Source: Pseudomonadota bacterium
Lineage (GTDB): Bacteria > Pseudomonadota > Alphaproteobacteria > Rhizobiales > Hyphomicrobiaceae
Assembly (NCBI GenBank): GCA_023412805.1
Contig: JAEZRM010000028.1
Coordinates: 62,001-126,000 of the forward strand
Direction: 5' to 3'
Length of the DNA: 64,000 nucleotides
This document shows positions 36,411 to 45,477 of this stretch, piece by piece. A program made the translations under genes and the position numbers. Position 1 is the first letter of the stretch, and every line of letters starts with the position of its first letter. Below the pieces are notes generated by a model, which worked only from the letters and a program-made list of their open reading frames with translations, had not been told where the DNA came from and ran no database searches.

Positions 36411-39400
36411 TCAGGCGGTCGTTCGCGCGAGGTCGCCGAGGCGGGTTGCCGCGACCATGAGACGCGCGGGCGTCAATGGCCCGCTTGTCCCGAGATCGGC
36501 GAGTGCCGCAGCAACGCGCCCGATCTCACTTGCATGTTTCTCGCTCCAGCGCGTGTGGGCATCGTCGCCCGATGAGGCAAGTATGCCGAGCGTGATCTGG
36601 CGGCGCGCTTCGAGCAATGCCTGCTCAGCACCCGCGACCGCCATCATGTCATAAGCGTCCGAAGCGCGGATGCGACGGCCCGCATCGATGAGATTGCGCA
36701 GGTGGAAGCGCCTGTTGAGATTGAGCACCACGCGCGCAGCCGTCGCATGGGAGGCGCCGGATCGCGCTGCAGCCTCGGTAATCGCCGGCGCATCCACGAG
36801 CAGGGCGAGGCGCGCGAGGTCCGCGGCGAGATCGACGGGCACCTGCTTGTCGACGAAGTCCTGCTCGACATCGCGAAGCTGGGCTTCGACCTCGTCGCCG
36901 AGGCCGCTTGCGATGAGCGCCGTCAGCTCCGCCGATCCCTTCGTATGGGGCGCAATCGTGGCTTCGAGGTTGCTGGCAGCCTGGCCATCACGGAGGAACC
37001 AGCGCGTGGTATGGGCGAGCGCCTCCTGCGTCCGGGCATAGAGATCGAGCTGGAGCGTGCCGCCGATGCGATTGTCGAGAGCGTCGATCCGCGGCCAGAT
37101 GTCGTTGAGCCCAAGTACAGCGCGTGCGACCGTGAAGGCATAGGCGATCTCGGCGACGGGCCGCGCCGTCTCGTCGCTCATGCGCTGGGGTGCTGCCGCG
37201 CCGAGGCGATTGACCACCGCGTTCGTCACAGTCGTTGCGATGATCTCGCGGCGAAGCTGATGGCGCCTCAGATCGTCGGGATAATGCTCGGCGAGCTCCG
37301 GCGGAAAATACTCGATCAGGCGCGGTTCGAGGGCCGGTGCATCCGGGACCGTGCTCGCGAGAAGATCACTGCGGAGCGCGATTTTGGCGTAGCTGAGAAG
37401 CACTGCCAGCTCCGGCCGCGTGAGGCCGCGACCCGACGAGGATCGGACGGATATCTCTGGCAGCGACGGCAGGAACTCGATCTCGCGCTCCAGGATGCCG
37501 CGCTGCTCCAGCGCTTCGATGAGGCGCGCATGTGCACTGAGATCGGCAACGGCATTGCGCTCGGAGAGGCTGAGCGCCAGCGATTGCTGATAGTTGTTGC
37601 GCAGGACGGCGGCGGCGACCTCGTCCGTCATGCTGGCGAGCAGCGTGTTGCGTGTCTCGTAGGTGAGGCGGTCCGATTTCACGACCGGCACGAGCGCGAT
37701 CTTGATGTTCACTTCCTGGTCGGAGGAATTCACGCCCGCCGAATTGTCGATGAAGTCCGTATTGAGTCGCACGCCGCGTGCCGAAAGCTCCATGCGCGCG
37801 CGCTGCGTCACGCCGAGGTTGGCACCCTCGCCGATGACCTTGGCGCGCAGCTCCGGCGCCGTGACGCGGATGGCGTCATTGGCGCGATCTCCCGCGTCGG
37901 CGTCCGTTTCTGTGGACGCGCGAATGTACGTGCCGATGCCGCCGAACCAGAGCAGATCCGTCTCGGCTTTGAGGATGGCGTTGATCAGCTCGGCCGGCGT
38001 GACGTGCTCGGCCTTGAGGCCCAGCATGGCACGTACTTCGGGCGAGAGTGGCACGGATTTCGAGGCGCGCGGGAAGATCCCGCCACCTTTGGAGATGAGG
38101 CTCTTGTTGTAGTCCTGCCAGCTCGAGCGGGGCAGTGCGAAGAGGCGCGCACGCTCAGCAAGGCTCGCCGCGGTATCGGGATCGGGATCGAGGAAGATAT
38201 CGCGGTGGTCGAAGGCCGCGACGAGGCGGATTGCGGGCGAGAGCAGCATGCCATTGCCGAACACATCGCCCGACATATCGCCGACGCCGACGACCGTGAA
38301 GGGCTGCGTCTGGATATCGACATCCATCTCGCGGAAGTGGCGCTTCACGCACTCCCAGGCGCCGCGCGCCGTGATGCCCATTTTCTTGTGGTCGTAGCCG
38401 GCCGAGCCGCCCGAGGCGAAGGCATCGCCGAGCCAGAAGTCGCGGCTCGTCGAGAGTTCGTTGGCAAGATCGGAGAATGTCGCCGTACCCTTGTCGGCCG
38501 CGACCACGAGATAGGGATCATCGCCGTCATAGCGCACGACGCGATCCGGCGGCACGATTCTGCCATCGACGAGATTGTCGGTGAGATCGAGCATGGCCGA
38601 GATGAAAATGCGGTACGCCGCGGTGCCCTCAGCCTGCACGGCCTCGCGTGAGCCGCCGCGCGGCAGCAGCTTCGGCAGGAAGCCGCCTTTCGATCCGGCG
38701 GGCACGATCACGGCATTCTTGACCTGCTGGGCCTTCACGAGACCGAGTACTTCCGTGCGGAAATCCTGCGCGCGATCGGACCAGCGGATGCCGCCGCGCG
38801 CGATCGGCGCAAATCGCAGGTGCACGCCTTCCACACGCGGGCTCGCGACCCAGATCTCGCGATACGTGCGCGGCCGCGGCATGAACTCGATCTCGTGACC
38901 GGCGAGCTTCACGGCAATCGTCTCGGGATGCCCGCCCTTCTTGTCCTTCTGGTAGAAATTCGTGCGGACGGTCGCGTCGATGAGGCTCCGCAGGTGATTG
39001 AGGATGCGATCTTCGTCGAGGCTCTGGACGTTCGAGAGCGCACCTGCAATGCGCTCGCGGATCGGTGCCTCGCTGGCGATGCGCTCGTCGGGTGAACCGC
39101 CTTGATCCGGATTGAAGCGGTGATGGAACAGCTCGATGAGATCGCGCGCGATACCGGCGTGCGTGATGAGCGTCGCGGCGATATAGGCAGGGCCGAATGG
39201 CAGGCCGAGCTGGCGCATGTACGCTGCATAGGAGCGCATGAGGGCGGCTTCGCGCCAGTTCGCGCCGGCTGCGATGATCAGACGGTTGAACGTATCGCTG
39301 CTCGTTGCGCCTGCGATGACCGAGCGGAAGGCATCTTCGAGCCGTACGTCATGGCGCTTGATGTCGATCGTCGCGCCGTCGATCGCCTCCAGAACCATGT

Positions 39401-41237
39401 CGTGCAGCACAACCTTGCGGATCATGTCGCCGAAGCGCGGCGCCACCTCGTATGTACGTTCGTCGACAACCGAGAAGCCGAGGTTCTCCAACACCGGCAC
39501 GCGCTCGGAGAGACGGATCGGCTCGTCGAAACGGTAGACGGCAGCGCGCAGCCGCTCGGTGCCAGCGGCCTTCTCGAGATAGAAATCGATGGCAAGCGGG
39601 CGCTCGGCTCCCAGGCGCTCGATGCGGCGAATATCTTCGAGCGCACGCGCCGGCGAGAAGGTCTCGGCATAGCCCGCAGAGAACGCATCGCGATACTTGG
39701 CGGCGAGTGCCGCCGTCTTGGGGCCCGCCTGCTCCAGCGTCTCGGCAAGGCGGTCCTGCCAGGTCTTGACGATCGTCGTGACGCCTTGCTCGAGCACTTC
39801 GGTCGAGACTTTCGGCGTCGCTCCCTCGCGCCGCCCGATGATGAAGTGGACGCGCGTGAGCTGGCTTTCGGTGAAGTAGGGCGTGAAGGCCGAGACGTGA
39901 CCGCGGAAGGTCTCGGCAAAATAGTTGCCGATCTCCTCGCGAACGCGCGTCGAAAAGCGATCCCTCGGGACGAAAACGAGCAGGGACACGAAACGGTCGA
40001 AGCGATCGACGCGCGCGAATACGCGCACGCGCGGTCTGAGTTCGAGATCGAGAATGCCGGCCGACCACGTCGCCAGCTCGTCCGTGCTGATCTGGAACAG
40101 CTCGTCGCGTGGAAACGTCTCGACAACATTGAGCAGTGACTTACCAGCGTGGCTTTCGGGCGGATATCCCGCACGCGAAAGCACGCTCTGGACTTTCTCT
40201 CTGAGTATCGGAATGTCGCGCGGCGATTTCACATAGGCCTGCGACGTGAACAGCCCGACAATGCGCAGCTCACCATCGAGTGTGCCGTCGGCGCGATAGG
40301 TCTTCACGCCGATGTAGTCCATATAGGCGCGGCGATGGACGCGGCTGCGCACATTGGCCTTGGTGATGATAAGCGGATCGGGCTGAAGATAGAAGTCGCG
40401 AATTTCCGGCGTGAGCGTCACGAATTCGGCGCCGCGACGCAATACCAGCACCTTGGGATCCTGCAACAGGCCGAGGCCCACTGCGTCGGTCGCAGACAGT
40501 GTGCCGCTCTGCATGTCGCCGTCGAGGCGGTACTCGCGCATGCCGAGCAGCGTGATGTTCCCCGCATCGAGCCATTTCAGGAAGGCAATGGCCTCCTGGC
40601 GCATGGATGCGGGTACGGTCGGAGGCGCTTTCTCGAGGTCGGCAATGGCCTTCCTGAGGCGCGCGAGCATGGGCTGCCAATCGCTGACAGCCGTGCGGAC
40701 CTCCTTAAGGATCTCCGTGAGCGACGCAACGAGCGCATCGCGGTCCGCCGCTGCGAGTCCGCCGATATGCACGGCGATATAGCTTTCCTGGCGGCCATCG
40801 TTCCAGCTCTGGTCGCCGCTACCGAGGATGCGAACGAGCCGGCCATCCGGTGCGCGCTCGCTCTTGATCAGCGGATGCAACACGAGATCGATGGCAAGGC
40901 CGCGTGCGTGCAGCTCGGCCGCGATGCTGTCCATCAGGAACGGCATGTCCCGATTGAGGATCTCGATGACGGCGCGGTCACCGCCGAGCGATCTCACTGC
41001 GATCTTGGGCGCACCGATCGGCTTTTCCTGGAGGAAGGCCAATGCATCGTCGACGAGCGCGGCGAGCTCATGCGCCGGACGCTCGGCCAGGACGGCCTCC
41101 TCAGCAGAGCCGAGCACGGCGCGGGCGAGGGCGAGACGGCCCTGCGTGTCTGGTCCGCTCGCCTTCAAGGCGTCCATGGCAGCGTGTATGGGGGGGGACT
41201 TCGCGTGGCGTGCCTCAGCCTGTGCGTTGCTCGCCAT
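36411..41237 (-). CDS. gdhB: NAD-specific glutamate dehydrogenase, large type
   Basis: A 1608-residue enzyme of the 180-kDa class of NAD-glutamate dehydrogenases, which deaminate glutamate to 2-oxoglutarate. The N-terminal half has ACT-like regulatory modules (about 1-700); the catalytic domain contains RGGIRWSDRAQDFRTEVLGL and KNAVIVPAGSKGGF (about 800-870) and the NAD-binding VVGVGDMSGDVFGNGML (about 985). The long C-terminal region is helical. It starts at ATG 41237 after AAAGGA. A glutamate-producing 5-oxoproline operon is present elsewhere in the window, so this enzyme could feed that carbon into the TCA cycle. Confidence 0.96.
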   Translation of the reverse strand: MASNAQAEARHAKSPPIHAAMDALKASGPDTQGRLALARAVLGSAEEAVLAERPAHELAALVDDALAFLQEKPIGAPKIAVRSLGGDRAVIEILNRDMPFLMDSIAAELHARGLAIDLVLHPLIKSERAPDGRLVRILGSGDQSWNDGRQESYIAVHIGGLAAADRDALVASLTEILKEVRTAVSDWQPMLARLRKAIADLEKAPPTVPASMRQEAIAFLKWLDAGNITLLGMREYRLDGDMQSGTLSATDAVGLGLLQDPKVLVLRRGAEFVTLTPEIRDFYLQPDPLIITKANVRSRVHRRAYMDYIGVKTYRADGTLDGELRIVGLFTSQAYVKSPRDIPILREKVQSVLSRAGYPPESHAGKSLLNVVETFPRDELFQISTDELATWSAGILDLELRPRVRVFARVDRFDRFVSLLVFVPRDRFSTRVREEIGNYFAETFRGHVSAFTPYFTESQLTRVHFIIGRREGATPKVSTEVLEQGVTTIVKTWQDRLAETLEQAGPKTAALAAKYRDAFSAGYAETFSPARALEDIRRIERLGAERPLAIDFYLEKAAGTERLRAAVYRFDEPIRLSERVPVLENLGFSVVDERTYEVAPRFGDMIRKVVLHDMVLEAIDGATIDIKRHDVRLEDAFRSVIAGATSSDTFNRLIIAAGANWREAALMRSYAAYMRQLGLPFGPAYIAATLITHAGIARDLIELFHHRFNPDQGGSPDERIASEAPIRERIAGALSNVQSLDEDRILNHLRSLIDATVRTNFYQKDKKGGHPETIAVKLAGHEIEFMPRPRTYREIWVASPRVEGVHLRFAPIARGGIRWSDRAQDFRTEVLGLVKAQQVKNAVIVPAGSKGGFLPKLLPRGGSREAVQAEGTAAYRIFISAMLDLTDNLVDGRIVPPDRVVRYDGDDPYLVVAADKGTATFSDLANELSTSRDFWLGDAFASGGSAGYDHKKMGITARGAWECVKRHFREMDVDIQTQPFTVVGVGDMSGDVFGNGMLLSPAIRLVAAFDHRDIFLDPDPDTAASLAERARLFALPRSSWQDYNKSLISKGGGIFPRASKSVPLSPEVRAMLGLKAEHVTPAELINAILKAETDLLWFGGIGTYIRASTETDADAGDRANDAIRVTAPELRAKVIGEGANLGVTQRARMELSARGVRLNTDFIDNSAGVNSSDQEVNIKIALVPVVKSDRLTYETRNTLLASMTDEVAAAVLRNNYQQSLALSLSERNAVADLSAHARLIEALEQRGILEREIEFLPSLPEISVRSSSGRGLTRPELAVLLSYAKIALRSDLLASTVPDAPALEPRLIEYFPPELAEHYPDDLRRHQLRREIIATTVTNAVVNRLGAAAPQRMSDETARPVAEIAYAFTVARAVLGLNDIWPRIDALDNRIGGTLQLDLYARTQEALAHTTRWFLRDGQAASNLEATIAPHTKGSAELTALIASGLGDEVEAQLRDVEQDFVDKQVPVDLAADLARLALLVDAPAITEAAARSGASHATAARVVLNLNRRFHLRNLIDAGRRIRASDAYDMMAVAGAEQALLEARRQITLGILASSGDDAHTRWSEKHASEIGRVAAALADLGTSGPLTPARLMVAATRLGDLARTTA

Positions 41238-41287
41238 GGGCTGGTCCTTTCCGAATTCCGAGCGTTTCCGCCCTCAACTAAAGATGC

Positions 41288-41305
41288 GTTGCACCTGGAT
41301 GCAAC
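41288..41305. promoter_or_regulatory. Inverted repeat GTTGCA-N6-TGCAAC upstream of gdhB
   Basis: Perfect six-base arms with a six-base spacer, 51 bases before the gdhB start in the 178-base region shared with the divergent methyltransferase gene. A possible operator; the arms are short enough for chance. Confidence 0.35.
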
Positions 41306-41415
41306 ACGCCTCGATGGCCTACAAAGCATAATGCCCAGGAATCCAGCTTCGAGTATGACAGTGCGCGGCGCGTCTTTCGCGACGCTATCGACACGGCAAC
41401 CGGACAGGGCCTCAC

Positions 41416-42114
41416 ATGAGCTGGCGCGAGTACTGGAACCAGGATACGCCGATCTACGTCAATGCGCGCCATAAGGCTGTTCACTACGACTTGATCGCAC
41501 GCCAACTCGTCGAGGCCCTCCCGAAATGCGAGCCGGCCGTGCTCGACTTCGGCTGTGGCGAAGCACTTTCCGCAGATCGCGTCGCCAAGCAGTGTCAGGT
41601 ATTGCACCTCTGTGATGGTGCGGAGCTTGTGCGTTCGCGACTCGCGCAGAAGTTCGGTTTGCTCGGTAACGTCGTCGTCATGTCGCCCGAGCAGCTTGGC
41701 GAGATCCCCGAGGGCAGCCTCGACCTGATCTTCGTGAACTCGGTGCTGCAGTACCTGAGCCGCCCGGATCTGGACGGTCTTCTGGCGACATGGCGCCGGC
41801 TGCTGAAGCCGGATGGCCAGCTCCTGATCGCCGACGTGATCCCGCCCGATGTCGGGCCGCTCACCGATGTCGCCGCTCTGATGAAGCTCGCGGCGGCGAA
41901 CGGCTTCTTCGTTGCAAGTGTCGTCGGTCTCGCCCGCACGTTCTTCTCGGACTACCGCAAGACGCGCGCGGCGCTCGGGCTCGCGCACTACAGCGAGGCG
42001 GACATGCTCGCGATCCTGCGTGCTGCCGGGTTCGATGCCCGCCGCCGTGAGATCAACATCGGCCACAATCCGGCGCGCATGGCGTTCATCGCGGTGCGGG
42101 GAAGCGCGTCCTAG
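41416..42114 (+). CDS. Class I SAM-dependent methyltransferase
   Basis: A 232-residue methyltransferase with motif I VLDFGCGEAL (residues 42-51) binding S-adenosylmethionine and a later DLIFVNSVLQYL acidic segment. The following LLATWRRLLKPDGQLLIADVIPP is typical of the UbiE/type-11 group. The N-terminal WREYWNQDTPIYVNARHKAVHYD is distinctive, but I cannot name the acceptor. It converges on the lytic transglycosylase gene with a four-base overlap. Confidence 0.85.
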   Translation: MSWREYWNQDTPIYVNARHKAVHYDLIARQLVEALPKCEPAVLDFGCGEALSADRVAKQCQVLHLCDGAELVRSRLAQKFGLLGNVVVMSPEQLGEIPEGSLDLIFVNSVLQYLSRPDLDGLLATWRRLLKPDGQLLIADVIPPDVGPLTDVAALMKLAAANGFFVASVVGLARTFFSDYRKTRAALGLAHYSEADMLAILRAAGFDARRREINIGHNPARMAFIAVRGSAS

Positions 42115-43367
42115 CGTTTGCTCCGCAGCCGCTCCAGCAGCTCGGCGGTCGGAAAGGCATCCGCGACCATGTCGAGGCGGATCTGCTCCTTCTTCACCGC
42201 TGCGCGCGTGCCGGCGCCGATGATGCCGTCGATACGGCCGACATCATGACCGCGCTGCGCTAGCAGGGTCTGCAGCTCTTTGGCCTGATCGAGGCTTAGT
42301 GTGGGAATGTCCTTGCCGACGTCACGCATCTCGGCGGCGCCGGCATAGCGCGTCGCAAGGTAGGCGACGGTCGTCGCGTAATTGAGCGACTGGTTCCATT
42401 CGAGGTAGATGCGGAAGTTCGGATAGGCGAGGAACAGCGGTCCGTCGCGGCCCATGAGCGCGAGCAGGGAAGCCTGCTTGTCGTCAGCTGTCAGCGGTTT
42501 GCCGTCGGCGCGTGTTACGCCCCACTTGGCCCACTGGCTTCTCGGATGCTGGATGGCGAGGTCCGCCTCGGCCCAATTCAAGTTGCGCGGTGCGCGCACT
42601 TCCTCGAGCCACATTTCGTTCGCGCGCCAGCCGAGATGTTTGAGGTAGGCGGCCGTCGAGCCGATCACGTCCGCGGGACTATTGAAGAGATCGCGGCGTC
42701 CATCGCCGTCATAGTCGACGGCGTGCGCGAGATAGTGGCCGGGGAGGAACTGCGTCTGGCCGAGTTCGCCAGCCCACGAGCCGATCATGTCGGAAGGCTT
42801 GAGATCGCCCCGGTCGATGATCTTGAGCGCGGAAATGAACTCGCGCGTGAACATCTCGCCTCGGCGGCAGTCATAGGCGAGTGTTGCGAGCGATCGCAGC
42901 ACGGAGAGCTTGCCCATGCCGGCGCCGAAGTCACTTTCGAGTGCCCAGAATCCGGTGATGACGGGCGCGGGCACGCCGTACTCCTTCTCGGCACGCGCGA
43001 AGGTTGCGCGATGGCGCTCCATCTGGCGCAGACCGTTCTGGATGCGATTGCGCGAGACGAGCTTGCCACGGAAATCGACGAAGCTCTGGCCAAAGAAGGA
43101 CTGGCGCCTGTCGCGCGCGATGATGTTCTGGTCGAGCGTCATGCCGTCGAGAACCGCGGAGATTGTCCGCGGGGTGACGCCCGCGGCTGCCGCCTCCTGA
43201 CGGAAGCCACGGAGCCAGACGTCGAAGCTGCCGGTGTTCTGGCAGTTTATCTTGCTCGGGCTGGGAGGCGGCGAGGCCGCCGAAGCGCTGGTGCCGAGGG
43301 CCATGGTCGCCGTAACGGTGGCGAGCGCGGAAAGAACGCAGGCTCTGAGCTTGGCTGTGCGGCGCAT
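42111..43367 (-). CDS. Lytic murein transglycosylase with peptidoglycan-binding domain
   Basis: A 418-residue secreted enzyme that cleaves peptidoglycan. A signal peptide (1-30, ending TSASA) leads to an SLT_2/MltB-type catalytic domain (about 45-340) with the catalytic glutamate E144 in WALESDFGAG and the conserved ELGQTQFLPGHYLAHAVD block. A C-terminal PG_binding_1 domain (about 355-415) completes it. The frame extends to 43568, but ATG 43367 follows GAGGAG and begins the signal peptide. Confidence 0.93.
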   Translation of the reverse strand: MRRTAKLRACVLSALATVTATMALGTSASAASPPPSPSKINCQNTGSFDVWLRGFRQEAAAAGVTPRTISAVLDGMTLDQNIIARDRRQSFFGQSFVDFRGKLVSRNRIQNGLRQMERHRATFARAEKEYGVPAPVITGFWALESDFGAGMGKLSVLRSLATLAYDCRRGEMFTREFISALKIIDRGDLKPSDMIGSWAGELGQTQFLPGHYLAHAVDYDGDGRRDLFNSPADVIGSTAAYLKHLGWRANEMWLEEVRAPRNLNWAEADLAIQHPRSQWAKWGVTRADGKPLTADDKQASLLALMGRDGPLFLAYPNFRIYLEWNQSLNYATTVAYLATRYAGAAEMRDVGKDIPTLSLDQAKELQTLLAQRGHDVGRIDGIIGAGTRAAVKKEQIRLDMVADAFPTAELLERLRSKR

Positions 43368-43628
43368 GCAACTCCTCGAAGATTCAGATGGAATTTGCGG
43401 CCATTGATAGCCGGTCCAATGCGGCAAAATCATGCGGGCACGTTCGTTCAGCGGACGGTTTGCGCGTGTGGACGCTTGTGGCGCTTCTGCCGCGTCCCCA
43501 GCGGGATTGGCCACGGGGACTGGCGGAGGCTTCGCACGCCCGCTAAAGACAGACAAGGTTAACGACAATCGTCAGCGCACAATCCATTGCGCCGTCCAGC
43601 GCACTGGCGATCCGCGAAAGGGGCAGCG

Positions 43629-43958
43629 ATGCGTGCACTTTCTGTTTTTTCCGCAGCAGCAGCAGGCTTGGCCATCATGCTCGCCGCGTCACCGGCCAAG
43701 GCCGAATGCGAGACGCTGGCGTTCGAGGTGAACGATTACGGCAAGGAAGGCCCGACGCGCGACGCCCTTGCGCTGCTCGACAAGCATATTGTCGCGACCA
43801 TGGCAAAGCGCGGTATCAAGAATTACCGCGTCGGAGCTAAGACGGTGAACTGCAAGTTGTTCCTGGACTTCATTGTTTTCGATGAGCACACGTGTACGGC
43901 TCAGGCTCCGGTATGCTGGGGCCGCGACATCGGAAAAGCCAAAGCCAAGAAGAAGTAG
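43629..43958 (+). CDS. Small secreted protein with four cysteines
   Basis: A 109-residue protein with a signal peptide ending at AKAE (about residue 25). The mature part starts CETLAFEVNDYGKEGPTRDAL and has further cysteines in TVNCKLF, HTCTAQ and PVCWG, suggesting two disulfides, then a basic lysine-rich tail. I do not recognise a characterised family. The start is ATG 43629; a longer frame to 43587 has no signal-like beginning. Confidence 0.75.
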   Translation: MRALSVFSAAAAGLAIMLAASPAKAECETLAFEVNDYGKEGPTRDALALLDKHIVATMAKRGIKNYRVGAKTVNCKLFLDFIVFDEHTCTAQAPVCWGRDIGKAKAKKK

Positions 43959-44064
43959 CGCCCGGCGGCTCGGCCTGCGGCTGCGCGACTGTGGATGAGT
44001 GCCGCTCGTTTTGTCTCTGCCACCCTGCGGTGCTGGACAGCGACCGAGTCGGCGCTTTAAACAA

Positions 44065-45462
44065 ATGGAGAACGCACCGGCTGGAGCGGTGGGCCCTCCA
44101 TTGAACTTCGTTCCGAAAAATCCGATCGAGAGCGCGCTCGCCGAGATCCTGGCCGAGATCGGTGCGCCGGCCTGGGTCATCGATGTGGAACGCGGCACCA
44201 TCGCGGGGGCCAACGGGCGCGGCAGCGCCGTCTGGGGCATTCCTACCACTGCGCCCGTGCTCGACAGTGTCGTGCCAGCGCTCCGGGCTCTGCGCTCGCG
44301 GTTTGCCCAAGGCTCGTTTCTCGAAACGACGACAAGCACGATCGAGCCGCTGAAGTTCTGGACCACGAACGGTATCCGTACGCTCTCGTGTGAGGTCCGC
44401 ACGCTCGACGATAGGGCCGGGCCGGGCTTGCTGCTGGTTATCGCGGGGGCCCTCACGAAACCTGCGCTCGAGCGAAGGACTGTGCAGCGCAGGGACGTCC
44501 CCCTTTCCACGGATGCCCTGCGTGCGAGGATGGCGCCGGCACCGCGCACGGAGGTGCCGGAACGCATTCGGCCCGCGCCCGGCCCTGCGCCCGATTCAGC
44601 AGCGAGCTCCGCATCGGGCCCGCCGGTCAACGACATGGAGACGCTGCGCGAGATTGCGCGGCGCATCCGCCAGGGTTCCGCGCGCATCACAGCCGGTGTC
44701 GATGCGCCGGCGAACCAGGATGACGCGCCGGTCCCTCCGGCTCCGCCAGTGCGCCCGCCGGCGCCGCCCCGTGCCCCTGAGCCGGCACGCGAGCCGACCG
44801 TCGATGAGCAGCGCGCCCATCTCGCGCACGAAATCCGGACACCGCTCGCGGCCATCGTCTCCCTCGCGGAGGTCATTACGGAAGAGCGTCTCGGACCCTG
44901 GCCGAACGAGCGTTACCGGGGTTATGTTCGCGACATCCTCGCGAGCGCGCGACATGGCCTGGACGTGGTGGATGGCATTCTGCGGGATGCGCCGGCCCAC
45001 GCCGGAGAGACGCGCGACTTCGCCGAGATCGATCTCAATGCCGAGGCCGAGGCGATCGCCACATCACTACAGCCGCTCGCCGAGAAGTCCGGCGCGCGGC
45101 TCGAGGCAGCGCTCGTCGGCGGCCTGCCGCGTGTCACTGCGGACCGGCGCAATGTCCGCCAGATGCTGCTCAATCTGGTCTCCAACAGTATCAAGCATGG
45201 CGGGCCGTCGGTGCGCATCAAGGTCACGACCGGCTACGAATTGAGTGGCGAGGTGTGGATCGAGGTCGAGGACAATGGCCCGGGTCTGCCAGTGGCGGCG
45301 AAGGGAGCGGCCGGGGCGGCGGCACCGCGCAAAGCCGGCCTCGGCTTGCCGCTCACGCGCTCGCTTGCTGCGGCGAACGGTGCGCGCCTCGATCTCAAGA
45401 ACCGGCCGGGCCGCGGTGTGCGCGCGCGGCTGGTGTTTGGCGGCGACCGTCATTCGCGCTGA
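44065..45462 (+). CDS. Soluble PAS-type sensor histidine kinase
   Basis: A 465-residue kinase with no membrane segment. Residues about 20-130 resemble a PAS domain (AEIGAPAWVIDVERGTIAGAN), followed by a 120-residue proline/alanine linker, then a HisKA domain with phospho-acceptor H255 in LAHEIRTPL, and an ATPase domain with N-box LLNLVSNSIKHG, G1 VEDNGPGLP and G2 GLGLPLTRSL. No response regulator gene is adjacent, so it is an orphan. The start is ATG 44065; the frame is open from 43999. It likely senses an intracellular cue or relays to a partner encoded elsewhere. Confidence 0.88.
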   Translation: MENAPAGAVGPPLNFVPKNPIESALAEILAEIGAPAWVIDVERGTIAGANGRGSAVWGIPTTAPVLDSVVPALRALRSRFAQGSFLETTTSTIEPLKFWTTNGIRTLSCEVRTLDDRAGPGLLLVIAGALTKPALERRTVQRRDVPLSTDALRARMAPAPRTEVPERIRPAPGPAPDSAASSASGPPVNDMETLREIARRIRQGSARITAGVDAPANQDDAPVPPAPPVRPPAPPRAPEPAREPTVDEQRAHLAHEIRTPLAAIVSLAEVITEERLGPWPNERYRGYVRDILASARHGLDVVDGILRDAPAHAGETRDFAEIDLNAEAEAIATSLQPLAEKSGARLEAALVGGLPRVTADRRNVRQMLLNLVSNSIKHGGPSVRIKVTTGYELSGEVWIEVEDNGPGLPVAAKGAAGAAAPRKAGLGLPLTRSLAAANGARLDLKNRPGRGVRARLVFGGDRHSR

Positions 45463-45477
45463 CGTCGTGGCCGGATC

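Noticed and set aside
36702..38651. 649-residue open frame opposite gdhB
   Set aside because: It is an antisense shadow of a clearly identified glutamate dehydrogenase; its composition is dominated by R, A, G and D, and no domain motif is visible.
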